This document shows positions 21,879-35,500 of a stretch of 64,000 bases of DNA, one piece after another. The notes beneath the pieces are model-generated. The model saw nothing but the letters and a program-made list of their open reading frames with translations, made no database searches and was not told the DNA's origin. The stretch comes from Daldinia sp. FL1419 (taxonomy: Eukaryota; Ascomycota; Sordariomycetes; Xylariales; Hypoxylaceae), in the NCBI GenBank assembly GCA_025201765.1, contig MU623423.1:62001-126000 (forward strand). Direction: 5' to 3'. The position numbers and the translations under genes are program-made. Positions within the stretch are counted from its first letter, which is position 1. Every line of letters begins with the position of its first letter.

Positions 21879-24818
21879 ATGAATCCCGAGAGTACTTCGA
21901 ATAACTCGAGCTCTGCCGGTCCAGCGACACCCACCAACAGTCGAAAAGAGCGGGGTGCCATAGCTGCTCAGGTATCCATCTCATCTTCCTCTCCTTAGAT
22001 CAGTTATTGACAATCTGCCTAGGCCTGCGAGTCTTGCAGACAACGTAAACAAAGATGTAGTGAAGAGAGACCAAAATGCGCTACTTGTCAGGTTAGTAAC
22101 CCGAGTCCTCCTTACATCTATGAAACCCTGCGTAGGGATCCCAAGAGAGCGGTATCGAAGTCGCACAGTTCTTGTTTCTTTTTTTAGCTACACTTCTGGT
22201 GACTCCTTAAAACTCGAGATAGGCTGACTAACTAACTCCGAAATGTGAAATAGCGAATGAATGTAAGGATGGCTCGTCTCGCTTTGGCCTGTCTTCTACT
22301 AACTCTATTAGCTGGAATGCAAATATCGAGAGCCTCAACCGACCAAGTACGTAATATCCGAGTGTAGCTCATACCATCATCGGGATGGGTTCGATGGAGT
22401 TCTAAACTGCGTCGGGTTGCACGGTGACGCGTCGGATATAACTAACGAACTACAGGAAAGACAAGACCCTCGTTGAGATATTAGAGCGACTAAAGAGCCT
22501 CGAAGGAGGCTTAAGGAATCTTGATGGGAAGGTCGATAACCTCAATGCTCGAGGTACCCTCCCCTTATCTATTTATGGCCCAATCCAGTCCAACCCACCC
22601 TCTGCGTCTCTAGATCCCGGTCATTCCACCCCGTGGCCTCCTCCAAACGTTCACCTTCAGCCCACAGCAATCTCCCCGGCCTCGCCACGAGATGTCCAGT
22701 ATGTCTCTGCTACTCACAGGATGCTATCCTGGCCTTTCGTACAGCAAGTCTTGGAGTCCAAGGTTCCGAGCCTCAGTTTGGCGAGCTTAGAGAAGGACGG
22801 GGCTGCTATGTTGTTGGGTCTACAAGGTCGGATCGCGTCTCTACCAACCAACATCTATGGGGCCCCCCATCTTGGTACCGAGGGAACGTCTTTGTCGCTG
22901 CAAGTTTCTCCTACGGGTCAGGTTGACGGGCTCCAGACGGGCGGGCTAAGTATGAACTGGGAATCGATGCAGAGACTTGCTAAGTCGTATTTTGACACAT
23001 TTAACTTGATATATCCGATTATGGATCGACAGTCTTTCTTATCCGAGGCTTTACCCACAATTGCGAGCCGCGGCTTCGATGAAAGTAGTTCTTCCACATT
23101 AACATGTCTAATATTCGCGCTTGGTGAGGTGGCTATTAGCGCCGTGCAGGGTGCTCCGCTTGGGGTAAGTTTTGTTCCGAATGCTCCGGTATTTCCATTC
23201 TTATTGCTTCGTGAGGTTTTGGCACACTTGAGAGTACTACTCTTTATATGGGTTAAAAAAAAAATGCTAATTTTATGGCTAGACGCATAAAGGTCGTCCC
23301 AGTGGTATTAGAGGAGGAACAGTAGAAAGACCGCCGGGATTGCTGTTTTTCAACGAGGCTAGAAAGCGGATGGGTTTCAATCTGACCGATTGCAGTCTAG
23401 AAAATGTGCAGATTTTTGCGTTAGCAGCGTGAGCCTCTCCCCCAAAATGGTATCTATAGTACCAGGCAATTATTGATTTCCGACATCTAGCATATACTAC
23501 GGCACATGTTGTCATCATTTGGTAAGCAGAATCCATCCTAAATAGATACTCATTCTTACTAATTAATTTAGGAGTTTTGGCGCATGACAACCTCAGCGTC
23601 GTTAGCTTGTCAGGCCTTATTGACGAGGTATGAACCAAGGCGCTTGTATTTTACAGTTGTGTTAACATGACTTTTAGTAATCCGGACGTGCTCACAACCC
23701 ACCGAGGAGATTTAGTCAGGAGAGCGTTTTGGCATTGCTCGATAATGGAGACGTGCGCTATTAGAAAACTCAGATTGCTTTCGGTTTATACTAACTGATT
23801 CTAGATGTCTAAATATGGAGTTGAATATGCCTAGGACTGGGCTAGATAAATTAGAGTCGCTGGTTGGATTGCCTGATTTCAGCGGATCATTTTCGGAAGA
23901 AGACTATATGGGGAACCAGGCTTCCCACTTTCAAGAGCATTTCGCTTCGCAAATAGTGCTTCGACGGCTTTCTGTGGAATTTCATACTACTTTGACCAAT
24001 GGTGAGCAGCTTCTAAGACCCCTAAATTTACTAGTAGGAAATGCATAGTAGATATCGAGATCTTTCGAAGTGTAGATCTCAACCTCAGGAATAGGGGCTA
24101 ACTCAGTGAAGCTTTCGGTCCTGCAAATATTCCCGTCGAAACACCAATACCTCCAGCGACCGTGATGATGAAGCAAATGGCCGAGCAATTGGATCAATGG
24201 AGGGGGCTTCTGCCAGTATATCTGCGTTGGGAGGAAGAAAATCCCGGGGCATTCTCGAATCCGGCTGAAGAAATGTACGGCGATCAGTCGATGTACCCAC
24301 CCCCTGTCCCGGACCTCCACACCAACTTCATGTTTTCGGCAGACCTCGACAACCCCCCTGTGAACTATCCTTACGCAGTAGATATACAAGTCGCCAGCCT
24401 CAGAACGCGATATTACTACGTGAAGTATCTGATTTATAGGCCATTCATCTTTAAAGCGTTACATAACCCCGAGCAGGTGACGCGGGATGACGCGGAGGGT
24501 GTGGTGGAATGTCTCAAGGCGATGCTTAAATGGCCTATTACGATGTCGCCAACTTGTTTTCACAAAAGACTAGTCCCGTGTCTTTTCTTTTGGTCCCAGA
24601 ACCTTCTCGGCATTCTCCTGATCCTACATCTGACGGAACAAATACCCATTCTAGTGCGGATAAGGGCGTCGCTAATGGGGACGAAATTCGACCAAGACGC
24701 CAACGAGACAGTTGTGCTCTGCATAGATTGGATACGGGACCTCAAAGATACGGATCCAACTGCGCTGTGGTGCTGGGAGATTCTGAAAGGTATTTACTCG
24801 CTGGGGGACGACACGTGA
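21879..24818 (+). CDS. Zn2Cys6 fungal transcription factor
   Basis: Eleven exons (21879-21971, 22023-22091, 22254-22262, 22312-22346, 22456-23164, 23283-23428, 23491-23521, 23572-23627, 23678-23752, 23805-24047, 24107-24818) join with all phases consistent to 725 residues. The DNA-binding domain (residues about 32-70) is ACESCRQRKQRCSEERPKCA, then TCQRMNLECKYREPQPTK, spacing Cx2Cx6Cx6Cx2Cx6C. Exon 3 is only 9 bases. A linker and coiled coil follow (KDKTLVEILERLKSLEGGL). The fungal-specific middle homology domain begins near YFDTFNLIYPIMDRQSF, and the C-terminus ends LWCWEILKGIYSL, typical of this regulator family. The 22554-22613 segment could be a further 60-base intron; both readings stay in frame. 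Introns 6 and 10 are the least certain. It sits far from the terpene cluster and its targets are unknown. Confidence 0.85.
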
Positions 24819-27219
24819 TTCGCTAGCTTGTCTTCCACCCCCGATACCCCTTTACGGTTCAATCGTTTTTATTGTCAGGATGGTCAGGTTATATGGGAGG
24901 GCACGCGGCAGAAAAATTGGGAACGAAAGCAAGCGAAGAGAAGAGGAGATGAAAGTCCTACTACTAGTACGACTACTACAAACTTACAAATCTTGGGAGG
25001 TATTATTTACGGTCATATATCAATCATCGAGGGAAACGTTTATCGGCGCTAGGAGCTTGCGGGATTCGTGAGACGCTTTTATAATCTTGACAGGATGTCG
25101 TGCGGGGCGATTGTGATATCTCGAATGCATTGCCGGGCGAGGGATCAAAGGGCTGTCTTGGTAGGATTCTTTTTCTTGTTGTAAGGTATAAGGTTGGTTT
25201 GGTAGGGTTAGGTTAGGCTAGGCCAGGTACACCTCTTTTTTGAGCATTTACAGTAGGTAGATTTCAAAGTCCCCCTGATATAACTTCCTGCTACACCTAC
25301 CGATTGACTGAACCGATGCCGAGTACTGAAACTTTTCTTTCCTTATGCGCTACTCTTGCTTGATGTGTACTTCAACCGTACTTTCTTTGTCTTTTAACTG
25401 GGGATTTTGAATCGGGCCTGCGTGGAAGGTATTTATTATGGTATATCTATATTCACAACACCCACGCCTACGAGGTATAAGGCGAATTAGGTACTTCGGG
25501 CACTTTATGTTACTACATAGAGCTTCTAGCCAGATAATAGTCAGATTAGGCTGTATTCTAACTTCTTGCACGTATCCTCGCAACGATACTCCCATCTATA
25601 TGAAATCACGTAGTTTAATTACCAACGAAATGATATTACGATGGCAGCATGTTAAGGCCCTAAACGCGACTAGGTGCTGTCCCCAACGCAAATCCTTAGG
25701 ACCCGATCCATCAGGAGTCAGTTGCTGACGTCTGATGACCATGGGTAACTACTATACCAACCTATTTGGCTTGTTGGGTTTACCGTAGCTCGGCGTATAG
25801 GTCCTTTTGAGCACTCCCCCGAAACTAGGGTGAATAGGGGCAATGGAATCAAGTTCGTAGAGTCAGAGTAAGCAGAGAACACGGGGTGACGATTGGGTAT
25901 CACATGAATCCTCGTGAATCTACTGCTCCTTTGGGTGGAGATTATAGCTCTCGTTTCGTCGAACTGGGACTCGACTGGAGTAATACACGTACCGAGCGCA
26001 ATGCAGCACATAAATCAGTGTTGTCATCCAGAACTTCGCCGCTTACGTACCGCAGGACCTCCAAATTCCACGTCTATACTCATGCATCGGTACTTTAAGT
26101 CCTCTAATAGCATTGGCAATCCTCTCCAGTCTAGTACCCGGTTGGTGGTAAAGTGGGGAGTCATCTGCGCCTCGGAGCTGCTTGCTCCTACGCGAATGGT
26201 TCGGTCGGCTGTGAAGCCGCAGTGCCTGAAACAGCTTCAGCAGGTAATACCCAACCGGCAGGACTGTGAATTGCATGCTAAAGACGATCTTAACATTGAT
26301 GCAGAACTCCTTGGTGATATCGGGGGTGGTTCAGCTCTATCGTGGGGAAGAGGTGGAGATGCAAGTTGCGGTGAGCTGAAATAACAGTTCGGCTCTGATG
26401 ACCAATGTACGCGCGCATGAACAAGCCCAGATATCGTTCCTGGGTTTCGTGTGGCGTAGATAGCGGTCTACTCTACTATCGCACGTCGTTATGTAAAAGT
26501 AGTTCCTTCTATGGGTCGGCAAGAGCCGAGAATCTTCCAAGGATCATGAAGTACATTAGGCCCATAGGGAGCAATTGTTCACGGACACGGTCGTGCTTTC
26601 ACTGCTACATACTAATAAGGGTTAGTCGTCGACATGGTTTCGATAGAGCGATCTGAGAGTGTTTGTTAGATCTCTTAATGTTGCGCACATATGCCACATG
26701 TAATGATACTATACAAGATGTGAACCTTGTAGATAAGAACAGAGCGTATTTTCCATCTAGAGCCAAGCCTCATGGCATTCTGGGGTTCACTCGAATCGAT
26801 AAGGTTTTTCTTCTTCCCATATTCGAGTATACGTAAAGACATTTAGAATCACGCGTAGGTCTAGTTGATGGTGTTGAGCAATGTCGATAGGTAAGTCAAT
26901 CAATATTAAATCTCCGAATTCCGAATTAGCTGCGAACTCGTTTGAATCCTTCCGAGTCGTTGCTCGAAACGTATATAGCAGTACCTTGGTACTATGTAAG
27001 TGATGCAGAGAAATTCAAGCATAAACGTCTACTGATCGGAATGTGATGATATAAGTGATATATGTAAGTGATGATATGATGCTCATCGGAACGGGTCTCG
27101 AACTGCTGGCTTGGCTGTGCGACCTGTCAGAATTGCGTGAGCTTACAAGCTAACCTAGGGGAATCGGAGCCCAGGAAAGGACAGGACGCGAGCTGCAAGC
27201 GTTGCACTGCATTAAAGCA

Positions 27220-27334
27220 CCCGTCGGACTTTTATTAGGCTCTTTTATTGAAGGGCATCGCACGCACCCTCTTGCGTGCCCTGCGGAGCTAGATGTGGAT
27301 GCTATATCGTAGCCTAATAAAGGTTGACATCGGG
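27220..27334. repeat. MITE-like inverted repeat
   Basis: The left arm (27220-27241) ends ACTTTTATTAGGCT; the right arm (27311-27334) begins AGCCTAATAAAGGTTGA and ends CATCGGG. Their complements match over about 20 of 24 positions with small indels. Inside lies a second hairpin with a perfect 7-base stem, GCACGCA-CCCTCT-TGCGTGC. Size (about 115 bases), non-coding content and nested pairing fit a miniature inverted-repeat element or a structured non-coding fold. No clear target-site duplication was found. Confidence 0.55.
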
Positions 27335-27464
27335 CATCGAGCAGAAAAAGAAAGAGAGAGGGAGAGGCATCACCGCTATCTTTACAGTGTGTAGCGATTA
27401 GCTCTAGGGGCAGTTAATTAATAAAGGATATTAAGAGTAGAATATAGTATAATAGCAACACGAA

Positions 27465-27512
27465 GGTAGCCAAAGTAGCCAAAGTAGCAAAAGTAGCAAA
27501 AGTAGCAAAAAG
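27465..27512. repeat. 9-base tandem repeat (GTAGCCAAA/GTAGCAAAA)
   Basis: Five consecutive copies; the first two read GTAGCCAAA and the last three GTAGCAAAA. Read directly. Confidence 0.85.
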
Positions 27513-30500
27513 TTGGTATGAAAAAGAGATCAGACGAGCGCTTTGACTACGGTCGAAACCTCAAATTTACGCTTTGACGCTTTACCCTCGGCCTTTTTTA
27601 GCGGACCCACTTTCAAGATCGATAAAATACCAAAGCGCGCGTCGGAACATTGAATCCAACGTGATAGTAGATGTACCTGTAGACTTGCGATCTCGGTTGG
27701 TGCATATTGCGTGTTACGTTTATGTAATACAAGTATCGGATACAATGGAAGGCATTAGTGGTAGTGGATATGCTAGGTACCTTTGTACCTTTCCTTCCAT
27801 ATGCTTTCCCCATACATTCCGGAACCATTTAAAGAGGTAATGGAAGCAGTACCTGGATGTACCTATAATGAATCCACTATTTAGTTTCCTTCTTGCCCCG
27901 CATAGCCGTTTCAAACTCTATGGAGCTAGACTAGTATTACAAGGTTTTCGACGGCGTTGGTCTGTCAGGTTACGAAACGTACTATGGTATGTTCATATTA
28001 TGGTACGATTCTAAATGGAAGCTTGCTTGATGACTTGACTAAGGTTCTTCGAGAAGGATTCCTCCCCACATAGTTCATCGTCGCAAGAGCGGTATTGTCG
28101 TCGATTCCTCATGTTTTGACTTGGGATCCGATCGTTAGTCGGGAGATACCTGGATACATTGGGACATAACTATGTAAAACCGTACTCTTAGGTAAACTCT
28201 CCGGCGCCGACTAGGCGGGCACCACATCCACAATATTGCAGTAGTTCGTCCGTCCAGAAGCCCACTTTAACGGGCGACTTATGCACGCTGACTTAGCAAT
28301 AATATGCGAATTTAACCTTTTATATACTCTTAACCGAGAGGTTGACTTAGCATTGATATTATTACAACACTTTGTCGAATCGACCTCGACGAGCTCGAAA
28401 CTCTACATAGATCGAATATTCTCAGAGACACAATAACAAGGACTACTTCGGACTCGCCCACCGCCTACGATGGTGTTGCAAGGTTCATCTGGCATTTCAA
28501 TGCTACCTTTTGTTAGTGTCCTCGCAGCTAGTATCCATCATGTCCTTATCCGGCCAATTTCCCAGATAAAATGCTTTTTAATGCGAGCCAAACGTGCACG
28601 CGTTACATCCTGAACATATTTGAGCTGACAAGGCGTCTTGGCGTTTCCAAAAGTCCGGTATGCGAGACTTGGATACGTTCCCGCCAGGCTTCAGCTCATA
28701 GATTTCCCGAGATCTTGTAGGTACCGAGAAAACTGCGTTGGTAACGAGAGCTCCCGCGTCGTTTCGTGTGTTTGTCACAAAGGAGCCAGATTCTTGGTGC
28801 CAATTGTTACCCCCAGCTAAAGATCGGCGGCCGTAAATGCAGCCCCGACCCTGCTCGGTAGATCAATTCGGATGCCGGGCGAAGGAAGTATGAAGCTAAG
28901 CAAACCTTTGGCGCCTCACTGTTTAGACTAGGAGGTCTATATTCGCAGCCTTGCAGTCACGATTGATTCCAGCCAATCAACGATTTCATCAGCCTGAGCC
29001 TCGATGATGACTTGAAAGTCTATGATGCTATGCTTCATTCTTCCCGTCAGCCTTAATTAAGTCTTAACGCAGTTTCACAGGGATCTGCGTAAAGAGACTA
29101 GCTCGTGGGGGTCGCTACCACACGAGTTGAGCCACATAAAGTAGGCGGATATGAAAACAGGGTAGCTACCTACGTATGATACCATATCAGACAACACTAC
29201 AAGAGTCCTCTACTACAAGACCGCAATGCTGTAAGCACCCCACCACATACATACGAACCGCCGAGTTGGCGCTGAGGTATTTTGGGTCATCACGTTTTGT
29301 GCTTTAAGGTTCCAAGTTTGAAGACTCCAGTCTCTGATATAGGTTGGATTGCAGGGATAGAAGCAGCTTCAAATGGATTAGACCAATCATTCGAAGTCTA
29401 GGACAAGAGATTCGGCACGTCACACACATACATCCAACGGTTTGTCTAATGACCTATCGATTCTAACATTACCACCATTACACTATTCAAAGCTGATTTA
29501 TCCGTGACTGCTGCTCTTCTTGTCGTCGTCAAAATGGTATAATAAATCCGAGATCAAGGTATGAAAGAAGAGATTCCCCGTTTAAATTGGTAGCTAAATT
29601 AGCTTCACATTTCGGCTTCCTTGTAAGAGTAATCCCGGCTCGACTGGGTGTTTCGTTGAAATACGGAAACGGCATTAGCCTTTAGTGTACTTGATTATCT
29701 CATAAATATGAATCAGCCACAGATTACGTTTATAGGGATTGAATGAGTGTAATAACAGGAGCAAAACTGCCCCTCTGTAATACATATAATTTCCGGCGTT
29801 GATGCGGGCTCACCAAGCCGCCGGGCCGCGGCTTACGTCTTCGGGCGCCCCGGTAGCACCAATCTGATGTACCTAGCCTCAGGTAGCTTAGCCCTGGAAT
29901 CTCCCCAGTTCTCGACCAAAACCCGCTAAAAGCTAGGGGTCCCCCCGCCTTAGCTGTTTAGCTACCAACTGAAGGCTCGTTGTATCAAGGAAGCTATGGA
30001 AGTTTGCTTTTTCTAATCCCCTTCTTCTTTGATTATCTCATTATGATTCAGGCTCTTACGATGTTCGGATCACTTTAATAAGTCCTGATACGCAAATCCG
30101 TAATAAATGTCATAAATCCGCGAATATTCCGGTATCGCATGAAGCCAAGCGGTAAATTAATGTCGCTATATTCCATATAACGTTTCGGGAATACATATAC
30201 ATGTGTGACGAACAATAATGAAACGGACTTGAAAATTATCAGCCAATCTCCAGATTTACTACTGATATGTATTTCATACATTAGGCGTAATGTACCTGTC
30301 GTACCTAGCGTAGCCTTGTAGTACGGCTTCTGCACGTGCAATCTAGATCTGCTCTTTAAATTGGTCTGTTTATTCAAATGCCGGGGGCTTTGAGCATGTA
30401 CTCAGCCCATTGTTTCGTAACCTTACTACTCTTAACCACATGCAGTTTTGAAGTGCGTCTTTTCTTATTGGTGCTTGTAGTTAGGTACCTTCTAGAAAAC

Positions 30501-32396
30501 GGCCACATATGATAAGATAAATTTTGCCATGATATAATCGTTCTTCTCAGCATTGTTCGAGATTATTACGCGTACTGCACTAGCGTTCGATAATGAGCTC
30601 CTGGTGCCAGGCATGACTGACCTGAGTTGACTAAGCACTTATATGCAGGTAATAGACAGGAAGCATGCACCCAGCTCTTACTCAACGCAACGTGCCGAGC
30701 GGCTATATGTAACTTCCACTAGCCTGACCTAAAAAAAAAGAAAAGAAAAAAAAGAAAAAGGCCGAAACGTGTCTATGTACCACTTACATGTACCATACGT
30801 TTAAATCAATTACGATGTAAGTATATTTTACCGAATAATCCCTTCTTCCCCCATAATCCCATTATTTTTATCGTTGAATTAATGGATATATTGATAATTG
30901 ATAACTAACCGCCTCATCATGCGCAACTCTCTAACTTTGTCGCCTTACCACTTATGACGAGTGGAACCTTCCTAGTAACCTTGAACAAACGCCTTCCCAC
31001 AGGGCTGCATTATCAAGGGAAAGTAACCACTAAAGGTACCGTATCTTAGGTCAGGTACCTCGTGTAATTGCGTACATTAGTATATACGTACCTACCTCTT
31101 ACCTTCAGCTAATGTATACAAGCCCCTTGCTCATCTTCTTCTTGATCGGAGTACCCTGAGGATCTTCCCTTCTTTTCCTTGTAACCTTCTTTCTCAATTT
31201 GTCTTCTTCCTTTCCTATCTTGTCAAAACCAGGCCTATACAAAAAGTAATATGTGCCACGGTTAGCCTTCTTATGATTAACCGACCTGCCCATTATGTGT
31301 CCCTCGTAGAAACTTACAGTACATAGTATTTCTTTACAGAAAACACCCCCCGCTCTACTTTCTTCTTGCCCCTCTCGCCCTCCTGAGTCCTGGACCACTA
31401 TTTTTCTTTTCCTCCGTTCCAGGGATGCTATCTCTCTCCAAGCTTTTTCTTCTCGGCCCTAGTCGAAGTCCGACCATGCTTCATCGATCGTCTGATGGAG
31501 CTAGATTTGCTTAGACCCCGTTCGTCACACATACTTCCCTCCCTTGAAGTACTCATGGCTGGGTATTCGCCGTACACTTCGGGACTATCCATTAAGAAAG
31601 GTTGACCTGGGTTTTGAGACGTATTGTGTGCAAGTGCCCTCTTCCCCGTCAGTGCTCTCAGACATGGATAATCTCTTTTTCTTTCCTTCTTGGCCCATGG
31701 CTTTCTCTTCTCTCCATCTCATGGGGCCCCTCTCCTAGGCTCTCCTAGGCTCCAGATTTTCTTATATTCTTCTTTGGTACTACTTGTACCATATTCATTA
31801 TCATCCTGTCCCACTGGCAAAGTACACCAAGTGGTGTTGAACCCGCTTCAAGTTATGCGTAATTTGCATACGGACTTACATCCACACCCTCTCATACTCT
31901 CTCTTACACTCGTCGTACATATACTATCTCTCACGCACGTGTATACGCATACACAAAGACCAGGCTGACCACACCTTAATAATAACAACCATCACTTATT
32001 AATGTCTTGACATATCTTACAAGGTAGCTTGTACGACCTGTTGCATCTGGAAAGCAACTCGGTCTCGCATATCTCCACCCTCCATATATAGAAATATATA
32101 TATAAGCTTGACATGCTGTCACTATCCCTTTCCGGGGCCGTCCTAGAATTCTACTGCTACTATTCTTATCCTCGAAGCCTAAACCGCGTCATAATCAGAA
32201 CCTACTTACACTTCTCAACCTTAGCCAGCATTGCTCATCCCTCTTATAGGAGATAGGCAGTAGTAAAACGGTATGTACGGCTCACTCGAGACCACGTTAA
32301 AATAACACTAATGGTGGATATTCATTCAGTTTACATTACGCAGATATACATATAACTCTTCTTAAAATTCGGTATATATCACTTCCAATCGCCATC

Positions 32397-32558
32397 ATGT
32401 GCGACTTCACAAAGAACTACTACATCTACACATCGTGTCTCGACCCAGGCGCACACTTTTTCCGCACGACTATAGACGGTAGCCGGAAGCACGCCTGCCC
32501 GAAGGGTCCACATGAACGCTACATCGTACAACCCGGTCAATGTCCATTATGCGGATGA
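32397..32558 (+). CDS. small cysteine-rich hypothetical protein, 53 residues
   Basis: A compact frame, ATG to TGA, encodes 53 residues: MCDFTKNYYIYTSCL, then a central basic part (TTIDGSRKHACPKGPHERY), ending IVQPGQCPLCG. Cysteines fall at 2, 14, 34, 49 and 52; the closing CPLCG knuckle and the opening MC resemble one half-site each of a small zinc-binding fold. Many Pezizomycotina encode such tiny proteins opening with MC and ending in a CxxC pair; none has a known function that I can name. Codon use is regular and C-ending, unlike the AT-rich flanks, which supports a real gene. A TATATA word lies about 25 bases upstream of the ATG. It is the only convincing gene in the 14 kb around it. Confidence 0.65.
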   Translation: MCDFTKNYYIYTSCLDPGAHFFRTTIDGSRKHACPKGPHERYIVQPGQCPLCG

Positions 32559-35500
32559 GGACTTTAACACCATGTTCATTTACCAATTGGACGACCGCAA
32601 TGTTAGGATCCGACCAGCTGTCGCCAATAACCGTGTAATATCATCGGATACGTATTCTATCAACCATCTTAAACACCTTAATGTGTAAAATTATCTTGCC
32701 GCACTTCGATATTTCGAATGTTCCCTTTAGCCTTTCAGCTCGAAAGAGTTGTGGCAAGGGATCAACAAACAGGGTGGCTACCCCCAACTTTGGCGATCCT
32801 CGGTTACTATTACAAGAGGACAAATACTTCCAATACAACTTTGAGTTCAACCACCACATTGTGGTATTAGTGGAAGCAGATGGGTCGAACTTGGAAGAGG
32901 GGGCGGGACCGGACCATAGGGAACGGCAAGGCTAAAGGCGTTTCCGGACTCGAGAGCTCCACGAGCCACTCTACATATAAGAGATAAAGAAGTTCATTGG
33001 ATGGACTCGCATCATTATCTTTGCGGGGGTTGCTGTGCGGCGCAAGCGTTATTAAGAGTTCCTATTATAGTTGTGTGACACCCCGAGATGGATGTGATGG
33101 TTCTCGGGCATCACAGGCAGTAGCATATAGCTTTCTGCGGGACCGCATCCATCCGATGGATAGACGGTCCACATTCGTACCAAGGGTACCTGGAATGGAT
33201 TCTCTATTCGGCCACAACTTCTAAAACTCTTTAGTGGTGGGCTCGATATAATGTGTTTTATAGGTATTAAGACCAATAAATGTATATATCTCGCTTCTCT
33301 CTGACCTATATAAATAGCATAAAAAACTATTGGAAGAGTATTGTATTAACGATCGAGGGTTTCAGGGAATTTAAAGGCCTGTATGATGTCAACGCTCATA
33401 GCTCACTAACCTAGGCCGTTGAAAAAAAAAATTTCAAATAGGTTGTATTATTCGAGATGTGCGCCTACTATATACGACACTAACTTCATGAGAATAGGAA
33501 CCCACAGCTAGCGTCTGTTTAATATCAAAGCGAAGGTGGAGTGAAGTTTATCGGAGTTGGCTCACATGATTTAGGTGATTATCCAGACATGGTGAAGTCG
33601 ACGAATATGGCGTGTGACTGAGGTATAACAGATCGCAAATATACCCCCTGATTACGCCTTTACCAGGGAAATAAGCCCGCTACTACCCAATCGCCGACGT
33701 GGAGACATGGGGATGGTAGATCTGGTCGATGGCCTATAGAGGTCCTTTATATAGAAATCCGTCGTCGTTGTGGCCAGGTATAGCATCGGCATGTAAGCCA
33801 TACTCTTCGCCAATCTCACTCCGCGACGGACATCGATATACGAGCCAAATCACCAAAGCCATATCCATCTATCGAGTTAAGTTGTGAGTCCGACGCAATA
33901 CAACTCTGAATATTAGAGTCACTGCTGGACCAGAGAGTAAAACCAGGGTCAGCCAGACGGACCGATCTCGCGATAGCTATCAAACCCTAATAGTGTTCCA
34001 GGTGTGGTTAATATAAGGGCTCACGAAGGAAACATGAAGTAGGACTAGAACGATTAGATATAAAAAGGTGAGGTACTTTTCCGTAAGCTGCACGTCCATA
34101 TTGCGTTCGATAACTCCCCACCTTTTCCACTACAAGGTAAACATGGTACAGATGCCCGTGTGGTAAGTTGGCTCCATCTATATCGATGGCAGGCCACGGA
34201 CTGACTGACCTTGCGCTACCACACCGACATACTAAGTTTGTACAGGGCTACGTTGACACTAGGTTCCACATGTACGGCTAGGTTACGAAGCTACGCTCCC
34301 GTAGCAACAGCTCGGACGGGAGGTGGAGCTTATCGCGTTCTTAATCGCTGAAAACATAATAGGAGATTGAGGTCTGAGTCTAGAGGTTCCTCAGGGTCGA
34401 GCCCCTCGGGAGTTCCTATTATGCTACAAGACCAGGAATATGTATTTGTACATACATGTCACGACCCCTATAATGTACAGAATGTTATGGGTCCGATATC
34501 TCGACGGGAGGCTAGTGACCGACATATTACACAACTCAACGAGATATGAAGGAGCCTTTGACGGTAACCTATGACTTGCATGGCGTCTCGTTGATCATCA
34601 TCGGCGGGCTATCCCTACTAGGTGTGAGATAAGCAATCACGACACGCTTCTCCAGATTCTCAAACGGCCAAATAGGAATATCACAAACAACGGCTGTAGA
34701 TGCCGAAGCACCGCATATACCCGTGCAGTCTCTACTAGCCTTTTCGTCGGCTTAACAGCTCCATAAGCGGGAGGAAGCGTCATCAATGTCTTGGATCAGG
34801 CCCCGTGGAACCGACCGTAGTTGGACGGCGCGCACATACCTCTTCCATGCTGGACTATGCACGAATGCAGGTTTAATGCATCCATGAAAGGCTATCAACC
34901 ATATTCGGTAAGACACTGGGGAACCGATAGGGCACGATTCCGTAGACAGAAAGGGGACCGGCCAAGGCTGTAACTGATACCCCAGCCTTGACATCCCGTC
35001 CCGTCCCAAAATGAAGCAGCGCGGTCCTGTTTTGGTAGCGAGCCGTTGCGGACGGACCCCGTTACTACATAGCGCGCACGTAGGCGTCGTACCCCGAAGT
35101 CGTGCAGTGTTGACATAAGAGCCGAGAGATCTGGAAGCTCGATGGCTGGATATACGAGCTACTGCAAGATACTCCGTTTCACTATGCAAGACACGGATAG
35201 AAGACGGAGTGCCGTAATAATACCATAATACTCAAACAGCAGTGATGAAGCCGGATATTTTTCTTCTCTATTCGGGGACCAGCCAAGATTAAAGCTGGAG
35301 GTCACACGAGCGCTCCATTGCGAGTTGTTTACCTAGACAGAACGGTGGTGATATATCATATTGACGGATGGGCGGACTGACAATTTTTATTCCTCTTCTG
35401 GTCTTTCTCCTGCTTCATACCCTTGACCAACACTGCAGTTGGTGTCAAAGATACAAGATGGCGGCAGGACCCCCAGCCACTGAAAAGACGGAAAAGAGAA

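Larger units (their letters stand above)
24819..32396. other. gene desert, left part
   Basis: This is 7.6 kb with no recognisable gene. The longest frames (25914-26384 plus, 156 codons; 30075-30377 minus, 100 codons; 31105-31398 minus, 97 codons, Lys-rich) show no domain or splice-compatible extension. It contains a MITE-like inverted repeat (27220-27334), a 9-base tandem array (27465-27512) and an A/G tract near 30731-30760. It is more AT-rich than the housekeeping genes. No tRNA was found by looking for the T-loop motif. Confidence 0.5.

Noticed and set aside
24099..24101. In-frame TAA that seemed to break the Zn2Cys6 regulator gene
   Set aside because: A GT-AG intron at 24048-24106 removes it and keeps phase (Tyr-Glu-Ala-Phe-Gly junction), so no nonsense mutation needs to be assumed.
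25914..26384. 156-codon frame in the gene desert
   Set aside because: No domain or conserved motif is recognisable and its codon pattern matches the non-coding flanks.
27080..27160. Possible tRNA (GTTCGAGA on the minus strand)
   Set aside because: The bases flanking the T-loop-like motif do not pair and no anticodon stem could be formed.
34752..35189. 145-codon minus-strand frame
   Set aside because: No signal, domain or repeat; overlapping frames of similar length suggest chance.
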